Counted from the stretch's first letter, positions 26,638 through 35,822 are shown. The stretch: 49,156 bases of DNA from Nitrospinota bacterium (GCA_014382285.1 JACNKA010000104.1:1-49156); one strand, 5' to 3'. Notes: generated by a model from the letters alone, not told the origin. Translations and numbers: made by a program.

Positions 26638-27567
26638 ATGGATAAAAATCCGGAAATTTCTATAGTCGTTCCTGTTTATAACGAGGAACCCCTGATCGAA
26701 GAACTGTGCTCACGCCTGAAATGTGTCGGTGACGAGTTGAACCGTTCTTACGAAATATTGATCGTGGACGATGGCAGCGATGACGGGTCGTTTGAAAAAC
26801 TCAAACGCATAAGTGAGACCGACAAAATATTTCGTCTGGTGCGGTTGACTAGGAACTTCGGCCAGCAGTCTGCCGTGCTGGCGGGTTTTAGAATGAGCCG
26901 GGGAGAGATTGTAGTTCAATTGGATTCGGATTTACAGAATCCACCAGAAGAAATTCCTAAACTGCTTGCAGCGTTGACAGAAAATATTGACCTGGTCACC
27001 ACCACCCATAAAAAGCGCCAGGATGGTTTGTTGCGAGTCATAGGATCGAAGGTGTTATGTAGATTTGGGCAAATGCTTTTTGGAAAATCGGTAAAACTGA
27101 ATTTAAGTTCCTTCCGCGTAATGCGCCGAAGTGTGATAGAGAAAATTGAAGCCTGCCGGGATCGGTCGCGTTACATGGCTGTCCTGATGAGTTGGATGGG
27201 GTTGCCCAGTATTGAGATCGAAGTGGAGCACCATTCCCGAAAAAAAGGAGAAACCAAATACAGCCTCTTGACCCTGACAAAATTATCGTGGGATTTGGTG
27301 ACGGGGTACTCCAGCTTTCCATTGAGATTAGTGACCTATATGGGGTTGTTTGGTGCCTTTATCGGATTTCTCATGATGGCATTTCTGTTGTATCAGCGCA
27401 TTGTTAATGGAATTTTAATCGAAGGATTTGTTGTTCTCTTGGCGGTGTTTGCTTTTTTTGCCGGTGTCCAGCTTCTTTCCGTTGGGTTTCTGGGCGAATA
27501 TCTTGGACGCGTTCATTCCCAGGTTCAGGCCCGCCCGGATTATATTATTGAAAAGGTGATTGAATGA
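26638..27567 (+). CDS. Polyprenyl-phosphate glycosyltransferase, GT2 (ArnC/GtrB/DPM1 type)
   Basis: Transfers a sugar from a nucleotide-sugar to undecaprenyl phosphate at the inner membrane. The GT-A fold starts ISIVVPVYNEE and carries the metal motif in LDSDLQNPPEE (D96-D98). After the catalytic domain there are two membrane helices (about 231-255 and 264-290), the layout of GtrB- and ArnC-type enzymes. It has 309 residues. Its TGA overlaps the ATG of the next gene (ATGA). In this cluster it most likely puts the sugar made by the SDR and radical SAM enzymes on a lipid carrier. Confidence 0.9.
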   Translation: MDKNPEISIVVPVYNEEPLIEELCSRLKCVGDELNRSYEILIVDDGSDDGSFEKLKRISETDKIFRLVRLTRNFGQQSAVLAGFRMSRGEIVVQLDSDLQNPPEEIPKLLAALTENIDLVTTTHKKRQDGLLRVIGSKVLCRFGQMLFGKSVKLNLSSFRVMRRSVIEKIEACRDRSRYMAVLMSWMGLPSIEIEVEHHSRKKGETKYSLLTLTKLSWDLVTGYSSFPLRLVTYMGLFGAFIGFLMMAFLLYQRIVNGILIEGFVVLLAVFAFFAGVQLLSVGFLGEYLGRVHSQVQARPDYIIEKVIE

Positions 27568-28412
27568 TGCAAATCAAACCTCTCACGTCTTTGATTATCG
27601 AGCCGACCAATACCTGCAACCTGCGTTGTACGTTTTGCTTTGTGACGGATGGCATGACGCGGGAGGAAGGCTTTATGAATTTGGAGTTATTCAAAAAAGT
27701 CATTGATGACTGCCCTGATCTCGAACATCTTTGCATGCACAATTGGGGAGAACCTCTGCTGCACAAGGAAATTTTCAAGATGTTTGATTATGCCCACGAG
27801 GCGGGTGTTAAATTTATTGTGATGAATACCAACGGGACTTTGTTGACGGATAAAATGATTAGCAGGATAGTTGATAGCCCTCTTGACATCATCCGTTTTT
27901 CTATTGATGGTTCGGCTGAAACGTTTGAGCGGATACGGGGTGTGGAGCTTGATAAGATAGAAAAAAATATTATCAAACTTAAAAAAGAAAAAGAAAAAAA
28001 GCGGCCTGAATTGAGTATGGGGGTGGTCTTCACCGTAGAAGAAGAAACTCAGGAGGATGTGGATCCCTTTATCAGCCATTGGGAATCCATCATGGATCAC
28101 GTTCGCACGCAACCTAAGCTGATTCAAAGCCCAAGAGAAGAACCTTGCCCGGAGCCTTTTGGCAAAGACTATGGAAAGCTGGTGGTGTTATGGGATGGTA
28201 CGGTGATCCCCTGCTGTGTGGATTACAATGCGACCTTAAAACTGGGAAGTGCTGTTCATGACAACGTGCAAGACTTGTGGCAGGGCAGAGAGATTGAAAG
28301 ATTGCGCGCCCAGCATGAAAGAGGGGAATACCCCGATGTCTGCGTCAATTGTAACGAATGCAAGACATCAAAAACCAAAAAACGCTTCTTTTTTGAAGAA
28401 CTCGTGCCCTGA
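27564..28412 (+). CDS. Radical SAM/SPASM protein
   Basis: Second radical SAM enzyme of the cluster. Cysteines of the SAM cluster are C18, C22 and C25 (CNLRCTFC). The C-terminal region has a SPASM-like set: WDGTVIPCCVDYN, then CVNCNEC near the end, which usually holds one or two auxiliary 4Fe-4S clusters. In length (282) and layout it resembles SPASM proteins found in sugar-modification loci. It overlaps the GT2 gene by four bases and the methyltransferase by one, so the three are tightly coupled. Substrate unknown. Confidence 0.86.
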   Translation: MMQIKPLTSLIIEPTNTCNLRCTFCFVTDGMTREEGFMNLELFKKVIDDCPDLEHLCMHNWGEPLLHKEIFKMFDYAHEAGVKFIVMNTNGTLLTDKMISRIVDSPLDIIRFSIDGSAETFERIRGVELDKIEKNIIKLKKEKEKKRPELSMGVVFTVEEETQEDVDPFISHWESIMDHVRTQPKLIQSPREEPCPEPFGKDYGKLVVLWDGTVIPCCVDYNATLKLGSAVHDNVQDLWQGREIERLRAQHERGEYPDVCVNCNECKTSKTKKRFFFEELVP

Positions 28413-29218
28413 TGGAATCGGCGATGGCATCCCCTGCCACTAAAGAAAAAGTGTTGGAAGAGAACCGCAGAGTGCATGCTCTGGAAAATCGGTTATATCT
28501 TTCCCGCCACCCTGAGCAGACAAATTTTTTCCAAAGGGGCATTTTAGAAAAAATGATGGCTGAGGTTTGCACTACCCTGAGGCCCGGCTCGAAAATTCTC
28601 GATCTGGGTTGCGGGACGGGTTATCTCTCCCTGGGTTTTTTATCCAGAGGATATCATGTGACCGGCTTGGATTTATCGCGGGAAATGATACAGGCGTTTG
28701 AGGAGTCCATCCCCGCAACACTTAGGCCTCAGGCTCGTCTGGTAGTCGGGGATGCTGAGGAGTTCTTGTCGCAGAATCAGGATGAGTATGACGTGGTCGT
28801 CTTGTCGGCAATTTTGCACCACCTCTTCGATTACGAATCGGTGCTTCGTCAAATTTGCGTGAGGCTTTCTTCTGGAAAACAACTGTTAGTATTTTTTGAG
28901 CCGCTTAAACAAGAAGTTCACTCCCCGATAAAATTTGTCCTGCATCGCGCCCTATCATGGCTGGATGAAAAGTTATATCGGTTTGAAATGAAAGCGAAAA
29001 GTATTCCTGTGCTGGATGATGAGTATCATCACTCAGATTACCAGCGGCAGTTTGGAGGCATTGACCCGAACCGGATCCTTGAAATTCTGCGGGAAGAAGG
29101 GCTGGAAGTTTTAAAAATTGAGAAATATTGCGCCCGCCGTTATGGGCTTCATGCCTGGCTGGCAAACCGGGTATTGGGAACGCAAAACACTTTTAACTTG
29201 TTCGCTACCCGGCCCTAG
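28412..29218 (+). CDS. SAM-dependent methyltransferase, class I
   Basis: The Rossmann methyltransferase core is clear: motif I ILDLGCGTGYLSLGF (about 61-75), motif II VTGLDLSREMI, motif III VVGDAEEF and motif IV DVVVLSAILHH. The C-terminal 90 residues form a helical cap often seen in small-molecule or lipid-linked substrate methyltransferases. Its ATG overlaps the TGA of the radical SAM gene. Its TAG overlaps the stop of the convergent GGDEF-PilZ gene within CTAG (29215-29218). It probably methylates the glycan or lipid produced by the cluster; that is inference from position. Confidence 0.88.
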   Translation: MESAMASPATKEKVLEENRRVHALENRLYLSRHPEQTNFFQRGILEKMMAEVCTTLRPGSKILDLGCGTGYLSLGFLSRGYHVTGLDLSREMIQAFEESIPATLRPQARLVVGDAEEFLSQNQDEYDVVVLSAILHHLFDYESVLRQICVRLSSGKQLLVFFEPLKQEVHSPIKFVLHRALSWLDEKLYRFEMKAKSIPVLDDEYHHSDYQRQFGGIDPNRILEILREEGLEVLKIEKYCARRYGLHAWLANRVLGTQNTFNLFATRP

Positions 29219-30405
29219 TTTTTTGGAGTGTTCTTTTTGGTATTTTGATGGATGGGAACTCCCAGACTTTTTGCCAACGCTTCTGCTATTTCACTTCCAT
29301 CCGTATCACTGATTTCCAGAAATGAAACTCCAATATCATAATGGGAGTCAAACTTTTCCACCCTTGCTACCTGAGCTTTTATATTAATAGGTGCGTTGAG
29401 GTTCTGGTCTGCAAGTTCTATCTTCACCTGTGTGCCGATTTCAATGGGAACAGGGCTTTCCAGAAGCAAACCGGAGCAGCTGAAATTTTTCCCCTGAACG
29501 GTAATTTGTTCGGATTCCTGATCCACTTTGCTGATCTGAACGTCCCCGGCAAAATCTATTCTTATATAATGCCGCTTGTCCAGGGTATGCAGGAAAACTC
29601 TGTTTTTACCGTTTTCCTTCGCTTGATAAAGCGCAATGTCGGCTGCGTGGATCAATGACTTGGCATCCTTCGCATCTGTGGGATAAGAAGCGACTCCGCC
29701 ACTTAAAGTGAGACCAAATGATTGCCCATCAAACTCTAGTTTCAGTTCTTCGACTTTCTGCCGAATGCGCTCAGCAATAACCAGCGCGTTGATCTTTCGA
29801 GTTTCAGGAAGAATGAGAACCAGCTCTTCCCCGCCATACCGGCAGACAAAGTCTTCGGTTCTTTTTTCCAGCATCATGATTTCGGCCACTTGTTTCAGGG
29901 TCAAGTCTCCTGCCTGATGACCATAAGTATCATTCAGGTTCTTAAAATTATCGAGGTCAAAAAATATGAGAGAAAATCTTCCATCATATCTTTGAACCCG
30001 GTTCATTTCACCTTCCAGCGCCTCATCGAAAAATCGACGGTTAAAAAGTCCGGTTAAACCGTCTGAGCGGGAATTCTTTCGAGTTTCCTCGAGTGCTTGT
30101 AACTCAATCATTGCTGGAGCGCGCAGACTTTTAGAAACCTCACTGAAATAGTCGCACACAGCAGTTATCAGCTTGACGGGTCTTCCCAGCTTTGTTTCCA
30201 GCAGATGGTGATGTTTAAGGATACCACCCCAATTAATTTTGGCATCCTGAATGCTGAATTCAAGGTGGGTCAATACACTGAGCAAAGCAGGGTAAACCTC
30301 TTCCCCTTCTTTTGCGACAATATCCTGAACTGTTTCCAGAAGATCAGAATTGTCTGAGGAATAAGAATCCAGAGAATCTATGATGGTTTGTCTCAAATCA
30401 CCCAT
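29215..30405 (-). CDS. Diguanylate cyclase with C-terminal PilZ domain
   Basis: Predicted to make cyclic di-GMP and to bind it. The GGDEF domain has an intact active site GGEEL (about 191-195) and an inhibitory I-site RTED exactly five residues before it. A PilZ domain follows, with both binding motifs: RHYIR (RxxxR) and NFSCSG (D/NxSxxG). The first 100 residues form a helical input region with no known sensor domain. No membrane segment is present, so the enzyme is cytoplasmic. I choose ATG 30405 over an in-frame TTG at 30423; neither has a strong ribosome-binding site. The I-site plus PilZ suggest product feedback. Confidence 0.92.
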   Translation of the reverse strand: MGDLRQTIIDSLDSYSSDNSDLLETVQDIVAKEGEEVYPALLSVLTHLEFSIQDAKINWGGILKHHHLLETKLGRPVKLITAVCDYFSEVSKSLRAPAMIELQALEETRKNSRSDGLTGLFNRRFFDEALEGEMNRVQRYDGRFSLIFFDLDNFKNLNDTYGHQAGDLTLKQVAEIMMLEKRTEDFVCRYGGEELVLILPETRKINALVIAERIRQKVEELKLEFDGQSFGLTLSGGVASYPTDAKDAKSLIHAADIALYQAKENGKNRVFLHTLDKRHYIRIDFAGDVQISKVDQESEQITVQGKNFSCSGLLLESPVPIEIGTQVKIELADQNLNAPINIKAQVARVEKFDSHYDIGVSFLEISDTDGSEIAEALAKSLGVPIHQNTKKNTPKN

Positions 30406-30608
30406 AATTGTTCTGCATAGCAATATTTATGTTTGATGCCTTTCCCATTCAATATAGTACCCAGGTTGGGAAAATCAATCGGCAGAAAAAGAATTTACCT
30501 CAAATAGCTGTATCGGCAGAAAGGGGGGACAACTTAATATGGCTATGCTGAATTCTTTTCTTAGGCGGGAGTTTTGAAACGGGTTTCAATCAACAGGGAA
30601 TTGTTATT

Positions 30609-31961
30609 TTAAACAATTTCCAGAACCTGGAGGTTGGTCAGTGCCGTTGATTTTTGTAGAGCATCTTCCCCTTTGGGACTCAGCTTGTTGCCCGCTACGT
30701 TTAAAAAATGCAGACCAGAGAGTTGCTGGGAATTGGCTAAGTAAATTGCGCCCTCATCGCCTATGACATTCAGGGCGAGCACTAGACGACGCAAACTGGA
30801 CAGATTTATGGACTCTGCCATCGCCTTGATGCCTTGCGCGTGAATCCAGTTTTCGTTTTCCAGATATAAGGACTCCAATTGAGTCAGGGTGGTGGAGCGG
30901 GCGAGCGCCGAAGCTCCTTGATCGGCAATATTATTATTATTCAGCCGTAAAGATTTAAGCCCGGCGCAATGGGGAGATTGTGCCAATGCCTTTGCGCCTT
31001 CCGAGCCGATTTTATTCTCACCGAGATCCAGAGTTTCCATGTCTTTCATATTTGCGGACCCTGCCAGTGCTTCCACTCCCTCGGCGCGAAGATCGTTATT
31101 ATTAAGATCCAGCATTCTAAGTCGAGTGATCGATTTAGATGTGGAAAGAGAAATGGCACTGTCAGTCGTCAATCCGTTATTGTGCATGACCAGTGTTTCC
31201 AGATTTTCAAACATCGAAGACTCGGCCATGGCATAGACCCCATCATCACCAAGATGGTTATTGCTCAGGATCAAAACTTTGAGATTGGGAAACACCCCGG
31301 ACCGTGCCAGAGCTTCCATTCCTTCATGGGTCAAACCATTATCGGAAAGATCAATCCTGACAATCTTTTCAAGAGGGGGCACCTGCATAAGAAGCCTTAG
31401 ACCCTCATCACCAATTCCCGTGTCGCGAAGATTGATATCACTCAATTGCCGACCCAGTTTTGAGTCTGCAAGGGATTTAATGCCAAGCGGTTCTAAACGG
31501 TTAAAGGAAAAGTTTAACCGCTCCAGATTGTTCATGCCCGCTGCCAGGGAAAGAACCTTTGCTCCCAGTGCGCCGATTTCGTTGCTGGATAAACTCAAGT
31601 CCTTCAGAAGTGTTAAGGCCTGGCATTTGGAAAGGAAGAATAAGGCTTCATCGTCGAGGTTATTGTTTGCCAGCGAGAGGTTTTCCAGATTGCAAAAACA
31701 GTCGGAAGCGCTGAGCGGTTGCAGTCCGGCAGAATTCAACCCTGTTTGTTCAAGGTTCAAATAAGAAAGAGATATAAGGGGGCTGGCACCGGCAATGGTT
31801 TTGAAGTCCTCTTCTTTAAGCTGGCAGCCTAAAAGATCCAGAGATTTTTTGTCGAGGCTCAACTTTTCCCGGATGAGAGAGCCGAGGTCGGGGTTCTCGG
31901 TATTCTTTTCAAAATGCCGAAGAAACTCCAGGCTATCGTCAATGTCTTTTGCTTCCGCCAT
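30609..31961 (-). CDS. Leucine-rich-repeat protein, ribonuclease-inhibitor type
   Basis: About 14 consecutive repeats with a near-constant period of 27 residues, pattern LxxLxxLxLxxNxLxxxGxxxLAxS, cover residues 60-450. This is the RI-like, cytoplasmic horseshoe class. There is no signal peptide, membrane anchor or LPXTG, so a secreted effector-like role is not supported. The first 60 residues are acidic and form a cap. Such proteins bind partners; none is evident nearby. It lies between smc and the GGDEF-PilZ gene on the same strand but has its own promoter candidate. Confidence 0.85.
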   Translation of the reverse strand: MAEAKDIDDSLEFLRHFEKNTENPDLGSLIREKLSLDKKSLDLLGCQLKEEDFKTIAGASPLISLSYLNLEQTGLNSAGLQPLSASDCFCNLENLSLANNNLDDEALFFLSKCQALTLLKDLSLSSNEIGALGAKVLSLAAGMNNLERLNFSFNRLEPLGIKSLADSKLGRQLSDINLRDTGIGDEGLRLLMQVPPLEKIVRIDLSDNGLTHEGMEALARSGVFPNLKVLILSNNHLGDDGVYAMAESSMFENLETLVMHNNGLTTDSAISLSTSKSITRLRMLDLNNNDLRAEGVEALAGSANMKDMETLDLGENKIGSEGAKALAQSPHCAGLKSLRLNNNNIADQGASALARSTTLTQLESLYLENENWIHAQGIKAMAESINLSSLRRLVLALNVIGDEGAIYLANSQQLSGLHFLNVAGNKLSPKGEDALQKSTALTNLQVLEIV

Positions 31962-31991
31962 AACAAGGTACAGTCAGTTCATGTGAAGCGA

Positions 31992-32021
31992 ATTATACCC
32001 CGGCGCCTCCACCGGTGGCAA
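31992..32021 (-). promoter_or_regulatory. Candidate sigma-70 promoter for the LRR gene
   Basis: On the minus strand TTGCCA (32016-32021) and a perfect TATAAT (31992-31997) are separated by 18 bases, about 30 bases upstream of ATG 31961. The -35 box falls inside a fragment of the dispersed repeat (CTATTGCCACCGGTGGAGG on this strand). Confidence 0.5.
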
Positions 32022-32072
32022 TAGGGCGCTGATACCCCGAGCATGAAGCAAATGAAGCGTATCACACACGGA
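32000..32072. repeat. Dispersed intergenic repeat, copy between smc and LRR gene
   Basis: Contains CCCCGAGCATGAAGC (from 32035) and TATCACACACGG (32060-32071), the two family core blocks. On the minus strand it continues into CTATTGCCACCGGTGGAGG (32024 down to about 32006), related to the right end of the long element. The 164-base gap also holds a small hairpin CCAGC/GCTGG right after the smc stop. Confidence 0.55.
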
Positions 32073-32125
32073 AAATATTTCTTGGCCTAACGGGTCATTG
32101 CTAACTGACTCCAGCATCACGCTGG

Positions 32126-35100
32126 CTAGTTGAAGTGGACGGAAACTGCTTTGGAGACACCCTGTTCTTCCATGGTGATGCCATAGAGAGCGTTGGCGAA
32201 AGACATGGTTTTTTGGTTATGAGTGATGATGATGAATTGCGTGTTGACGGCCATTTCCTTGAGCATTTCCTGGAAACGAACGACATTAGCCTCATCCAGC
32301 GGGGCATCCACTTCATCCAGAAGGCAGAAGGGGCTGGGTCGGACTTTGAAAACCGCGAACATCAGAGCGATGGCGGTCATTGCTTTTTCTCCACCGGACA
32401 TCAGGGCCAGACTTTGCAGGCTTTTTCCAAAAGGGTTGGCGGTGATTTCAATTCCCGAGTCGAGAGGGTTGGATTCATCGACCAGGGTCAGGCTTGCCTT
32501 GCCTCCCTGAAAGAGTCGCGCGAAAATTTCCTTGAAGTTTTCGCTCACAAGTTTAAAGGTGTCGAGAAACCGTTGTTTGGTAGTGTGGTTTATTTTTTCG
32601 ATGGTTGAGTGAAGCAATTCTATGGACTCGGCCAGATCGTCCTGTTGTCTTTTTAGAAAGGTGTAACGCTCGTTGGTTTTTTCAAAATCCGAAAGCGCAG
32701 CAAGATTGACCTCACCTAATTTCGCCACTTTTTCTTTCAGTTCTTTAACCAATTCGTCTGTTTCGCTTTCATTAATGTTTTCATCGTAAGCAGACTTTAA
32801 TTCTTCCCGTGTTGCGTTGAAGTCTTCGTAAGCGCGTTCTTCCAGATGGACGATTTGCAGGCGGTTCTCAGATCGTTTGATTTCTATTTGAGAGAGGGTT
32901 TCGATGATCTCCTGAATTTTTCGGGAAAGTTCACGTGTGTCCTGCTCCATTCCTTTCAGGGCGTCTTCTTTTTGTCGCAGCGACTCTTCTTCCTGAACAG
33001 CTGTTTCCGTTAACTGGTCTTTTTCCCGGGAAAGTTTCAGGACGGTATCTTCCAGCATCGAAATTTCGCCTCCAATTTCAGTGATTTTATTCTGATTGGA
33101 AACGAGGTCAGATTCGCGCCTGACAATTTGTTGTTTTAAGTTTTGCTGCTGAAGCTCCAGTCGCTTGATTTCGGTGAGCGTGTTTTCTCGTCGGCCGATC
33201 AGAGAAGCAATCAGAACCTTGAGTCGGCTGATCTCGGATGAAATTTCCTCAAGGCCGGATCGGCTTTGTTCCAGTTCTTCTCTGTGCCCGATTAAAAGTT
33301 CTTCTTCAGCAACTCTTTTTTGTTCGACGGATTCCAACTGTTGGTCCAGCGAAGATTTCTCCGCGACCCATTTTTCTCTTTCCACGTCTATGGCCGTAAT
33401 TTCCCCTTCAATGGTGGTGTGCCTGTTTTCAAGACGCTCGGCTTCTTTACGCGATTGTTCCAGGTCGTGCAGTTTATTGTTCGTTGCGATCTCAGTGGCA
33501 TGGGTTTGTTGGTCCAATTGTCTCAGGTTGGCCTCAAGTTGGGAAAGGCCCTGTTTTTTTCTTTCGATGTTTCCCTGTGAAGCATCCAACACCTTTTTAA
33601 CGTTGCTGACACTGCTGGTCAGAGTTTCTATTTCACGGTTTCTGGCCAGCAGGCCTGAGGAATCATGTTCCAATGAACCTCCGGTGACGAACCCGTTAGC
33701 GTCAATCATTTCCCCATTCAGGGTGACGACAGTTCCGTAAAAATCTGGTTTCTGATGCAGGTGAAGGGCGACATCCATATCCTGAACGATTACAACGCTT
33801 TTCAGTAATAAATCGATAACGGGCCGATACTCTTCCGGGCATTCAATAAAATTGAGGGCCGTGCCTACGATTCCCTGTGTGCCATTCATATTAAGAGGCT
33901 CGAAAGGAATCGGTTTTGGATTGAGAGGTGCGAACAAGCCTCGACCGGAATGGTGATTCTTAAGATAGCCGATGGCCTCCATCGAATCAGAATGGGAATT
34001 GACAATAACGCTTTGGAGTTTTTCGCCCAGAGCGGTTTCGATAGCCACTTCATATTCTGCCGGGGTTTGCAGGACATCGACCAACACTTCCCGAAGTCCG
34101 GGAATGCGTTCGCCGTTCTGGTTGTTCATGAGGGATTTAACGCCGTCGTGAAATCCTTCAAACTGGTTTCTAAGTTTTTCCAATGAACCCAGCAGGGAGG
34201 CCTTATGAAAATAGTCTTCTTTTTGGGAGCTATGGCTGTCTATTTCTACTTGGAGCTGTTGCGAGCATAAGGTGGTTTCCTGCCGCAAGGCCTCTTGTTG
34301 TTCCTTTAAACGTGCAAGCTCTTCTGTTTTTTGTTGGTGTTCAGCTTCTCTTTGCTCAAGCCCTGACTGGTTTTCCTGAGCCTGAGAACGGTTTTCTTCC
34401 TTTTCCGTCACAAGCTTCCTCTGACCGGTTTCTAACCCTTGAATGCGGGTTTCAAGAGCGGTCATCTGATTTTTTGATTGGGCTGTTTGCTGGAATAAAC
34501 TGTGAACGCTTCTTTCGCCATTGAGAACTTGTTCCTGAATTTTCTGCAAAGCTTCCCGCTTCTGCTCGTTTTCAGCCTTGCGCTGATCCAGTACAATTTC
34601 CTGCTCGTTGATTTCCTGTAATGTGGCGGAAAGGTTTTGTCTTTCGCTTTCGATCTGCGTTGTCAGGCCACCAATGTCCCCTGTCATTTGGGAAATTTCC
34701 CCGGTAGCAGATTCGATGTCTGCTTCGGCTTCAGATTTCTGCTCCTTCTTGAAAGCAATACTCTGCTCACTGCTTCCGATTTGGGATTTCAACTGATGAA
34801 TGGTTTCTCGGGCTTCATTCAACCGGCCCAGCGATTCTTCGATTTCCACATTAAGCTGAGCGATCTGGTTTTCAAATGTAGCGTGACGGGCGTTCCACTC
34901 GGTTTTCTTTTCTGTTTGCTGCTCGAACTCGGCTTCTATCACCTCCAACTGCGATTGGTAGCGGCGAACTTTTACCGAGAAAAGACTGAGAGACAGTTCC
35001 TTGATCTCGGTTTTGTATTTTTTATAGCGTTCTGCCTTGGCGGCCTGGCGCTTTAACGACTCAACCTGTCGAGCCAGCTCCTGAACAATATCTGCCACAC

Positions 35101-35683
35101 GTTCCAGGTTTTGGCGCGAGCTGTCGAGCTTGCGAATGGCTTCATTTTTGCGGTGTTTGAATTTCAGAATTCCTGCGGCTTCTTCAATCAGGATACGCCT
35201 TTCTTCTGGCTTGGAAGTGATGATATCCTGAATATGGCCCTGTTCAATAATGGTCAGGACCTTTGGGCTGATGCCCGCATCCATGAGGAAATCCGTGATA
35301 TCCTTTAAGCGGCATGGAATCTGGTTGATATAAAATTCGCTTTCGCCGGAACGATGGTAACAACGGGTGACTTTGACATCTTCCGCTACATTGGGAACTC
35401 CGGCAATACGGATTCCCGTCGGCACACTGGACAGGGTCAGGGAGATTTCCGCCCGGTTCACGGGTTTTCGGCTACTGCTACCATTGAAAATGAGATCCGT
35501 GATACGGGTGCTACGCAGGGTTTTGGATCTTTGCTCACCGATGACCCAGCGAATCGCGTCGGAAACATTGCTTTTTCCACAACCGTTGGGGCCGACAATG
35601 GCCGTAAAACCGTTTCTAAACTCCAGGTTGGTGGAGTCGACAAACGATTTAAAACCCTCTAATTCTAAATTTTTCAGGTACAT
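32126..35683 (-). CDS. smc: Chromosome segregation ATPase SMC
   Basis: Ring-forming ATPase that compacts and segregates the chromosome. The head is assembled from the N-terminal Walker A GPNGCGKSN (31-39) and the C-terminal signature LMSGGEKAMTA (about 1090) with Walker B PFCLLDEVDAPLDE. Two long coiled coils flank a hinge at about 505-660 (GLREVLVDVL to TGGSLEHDSSG). Length 1185 is typical. The kleisin partners scpA and scpB are not in the window. Upstream lies the 190-bp structured element and a promoter with an operator-like palindrome. Confidence 0.97.
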   Translation of the reverse strand: MYLKNLELEGFKSFVDSTNLEFRNGFTAIVGPNGCGKSNVSDAIRWVIGEQRSKTLRSTRITDLIFNGSSSRKPVNRAEISLTLSSVPTGIRIAGVPNVAEDVKVTRCYHRSGESEFYINQIPCRLKDITDFLMDAGISPKVLTIIEQGHIQDIITSKPEERRILIEEAAGILKFKHRKNEAIRKLDSSRQNLERVADIVQELARQVESLKRQAAKAERYKKYKTEIKELSLSLFSVKVRRYQSQLEVIEAEFEQQTEKKTEWNARHATFENQIAQLNVEIEESLGRLNEARETIHQLKSQIGSSEQSIAFKKEQKSEAEADIESATGEISQMTGDIGGLTTQIESERQNLSATLQEINEQEIVLDQRKAENEQKREALQKIQEQVLNGERSVHSLFQQTAQSKNQMTALETRIQGLETGQRKLVTEKEENRSQAQENQSGLEQREAEHQQKTEELARLKEQQEALRQETTLCSQQLQVEIDSHSSQKEDYFHKASLLGSLEKLRNQFEGFHDGVKSLMNNQNGERIPGLREVLVDVLQTPAEYEVAIETALGEKLQSVIVNSHSDSMEAIGYLKNHHSGRGLFAPLNPKPIPFEPLNMNGTQGIVGTALNFIECPEEYRPVIDLLLKSVVIVQDMDVALHLHQKPDFYGTVVTLNGEMIDANGFVTGGSLEHDSSGLLARNREIETLTSSVSNVKKVLDASQGNIERKKQGLSQLEANLRQLDQQTHATEIATNNKLHDLEQSRKEAERLENRHTTIEGEITAIDVEREKWVAEKSSLDQQLESVEQKRVAEEELLIGHREELEQSRSGLEEISSEISRLKVLIASLIGRRENTLTEIKRLELQQQNLKQQIVRRESDLVSNQNKITEIGGEISMLEDTVLKLSREKDQLTETAVQEEESLRQKEDALKGMEQDTRELSRKIQEIIETLSQIEIKRSENRLQIVHLEERAYEDFNATREELKSAYDENINESETDELVKELKEKVAKLGEVNLAALSDFEKTNERYTFLKRQQDDLAESIELLHSTIEKINHTTKQRFLDTFKLVSENFKEIFARLFQGGKASLTLVDESNPLDSGIEITANPFGKSLQSLALMSGGEKAMTAIALMFAVFKVRPSPFCLLDEVDAPLDEANVVRFQEMLKEMAVNTQFIIITHNQKTMSFANALYGITMEEQGVSKAVSVHFN

Positions 35684-35772
35684 ATGTGGTTAGGCTCCCG
35701 GGATTATCGGATCTTCAGCATCTCATATTCTGGGGGGAAGATTATCCCAATCCTGTGATATTGTAAAGTGAA

Positions 35773-35792
35773 ATTATACCATGTTTGGTATA
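35773..35792 (-). promoter_or_regulatory. Candidate smc promoter with overlapping operator-like palindrome
   Basis: On the minus strand TGGTATAAT is an extended -10 box (TATAAT at 35773-35778), about 90 bases upstream of smc. It overlaps the inverted repeat TATACCA-TGTT-TGGTATA (35775-35792), a plausible repressor site. The -35 region is weak. Confidence 0.4.
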
Positions 35793-35808
35793 CTCTAAAA
35801 CCCAGCCC

Positions 35809-35822
35809 CACAATATATTGTG
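35809..35822. repeat. Perfect 14-bp palindrome next to the structured element
   Basis: CACAATATATTGTG is its own reverse complement and directly abuts the left inverted repeat of the 190-bp element. The flanking CAGCCCCAC (35803-35811) also pairs perfectly with GTGGGGCTG (35832-35840). Confidence 0.6.

Noticed and set aside
32080..32130. Integron-type attC site suggested by GCCTAAC near 32095
   Set aside because: The matching core on the other side and the typical attC imperfect hairpin are missing, and there are no cassette-like genes or integrase.
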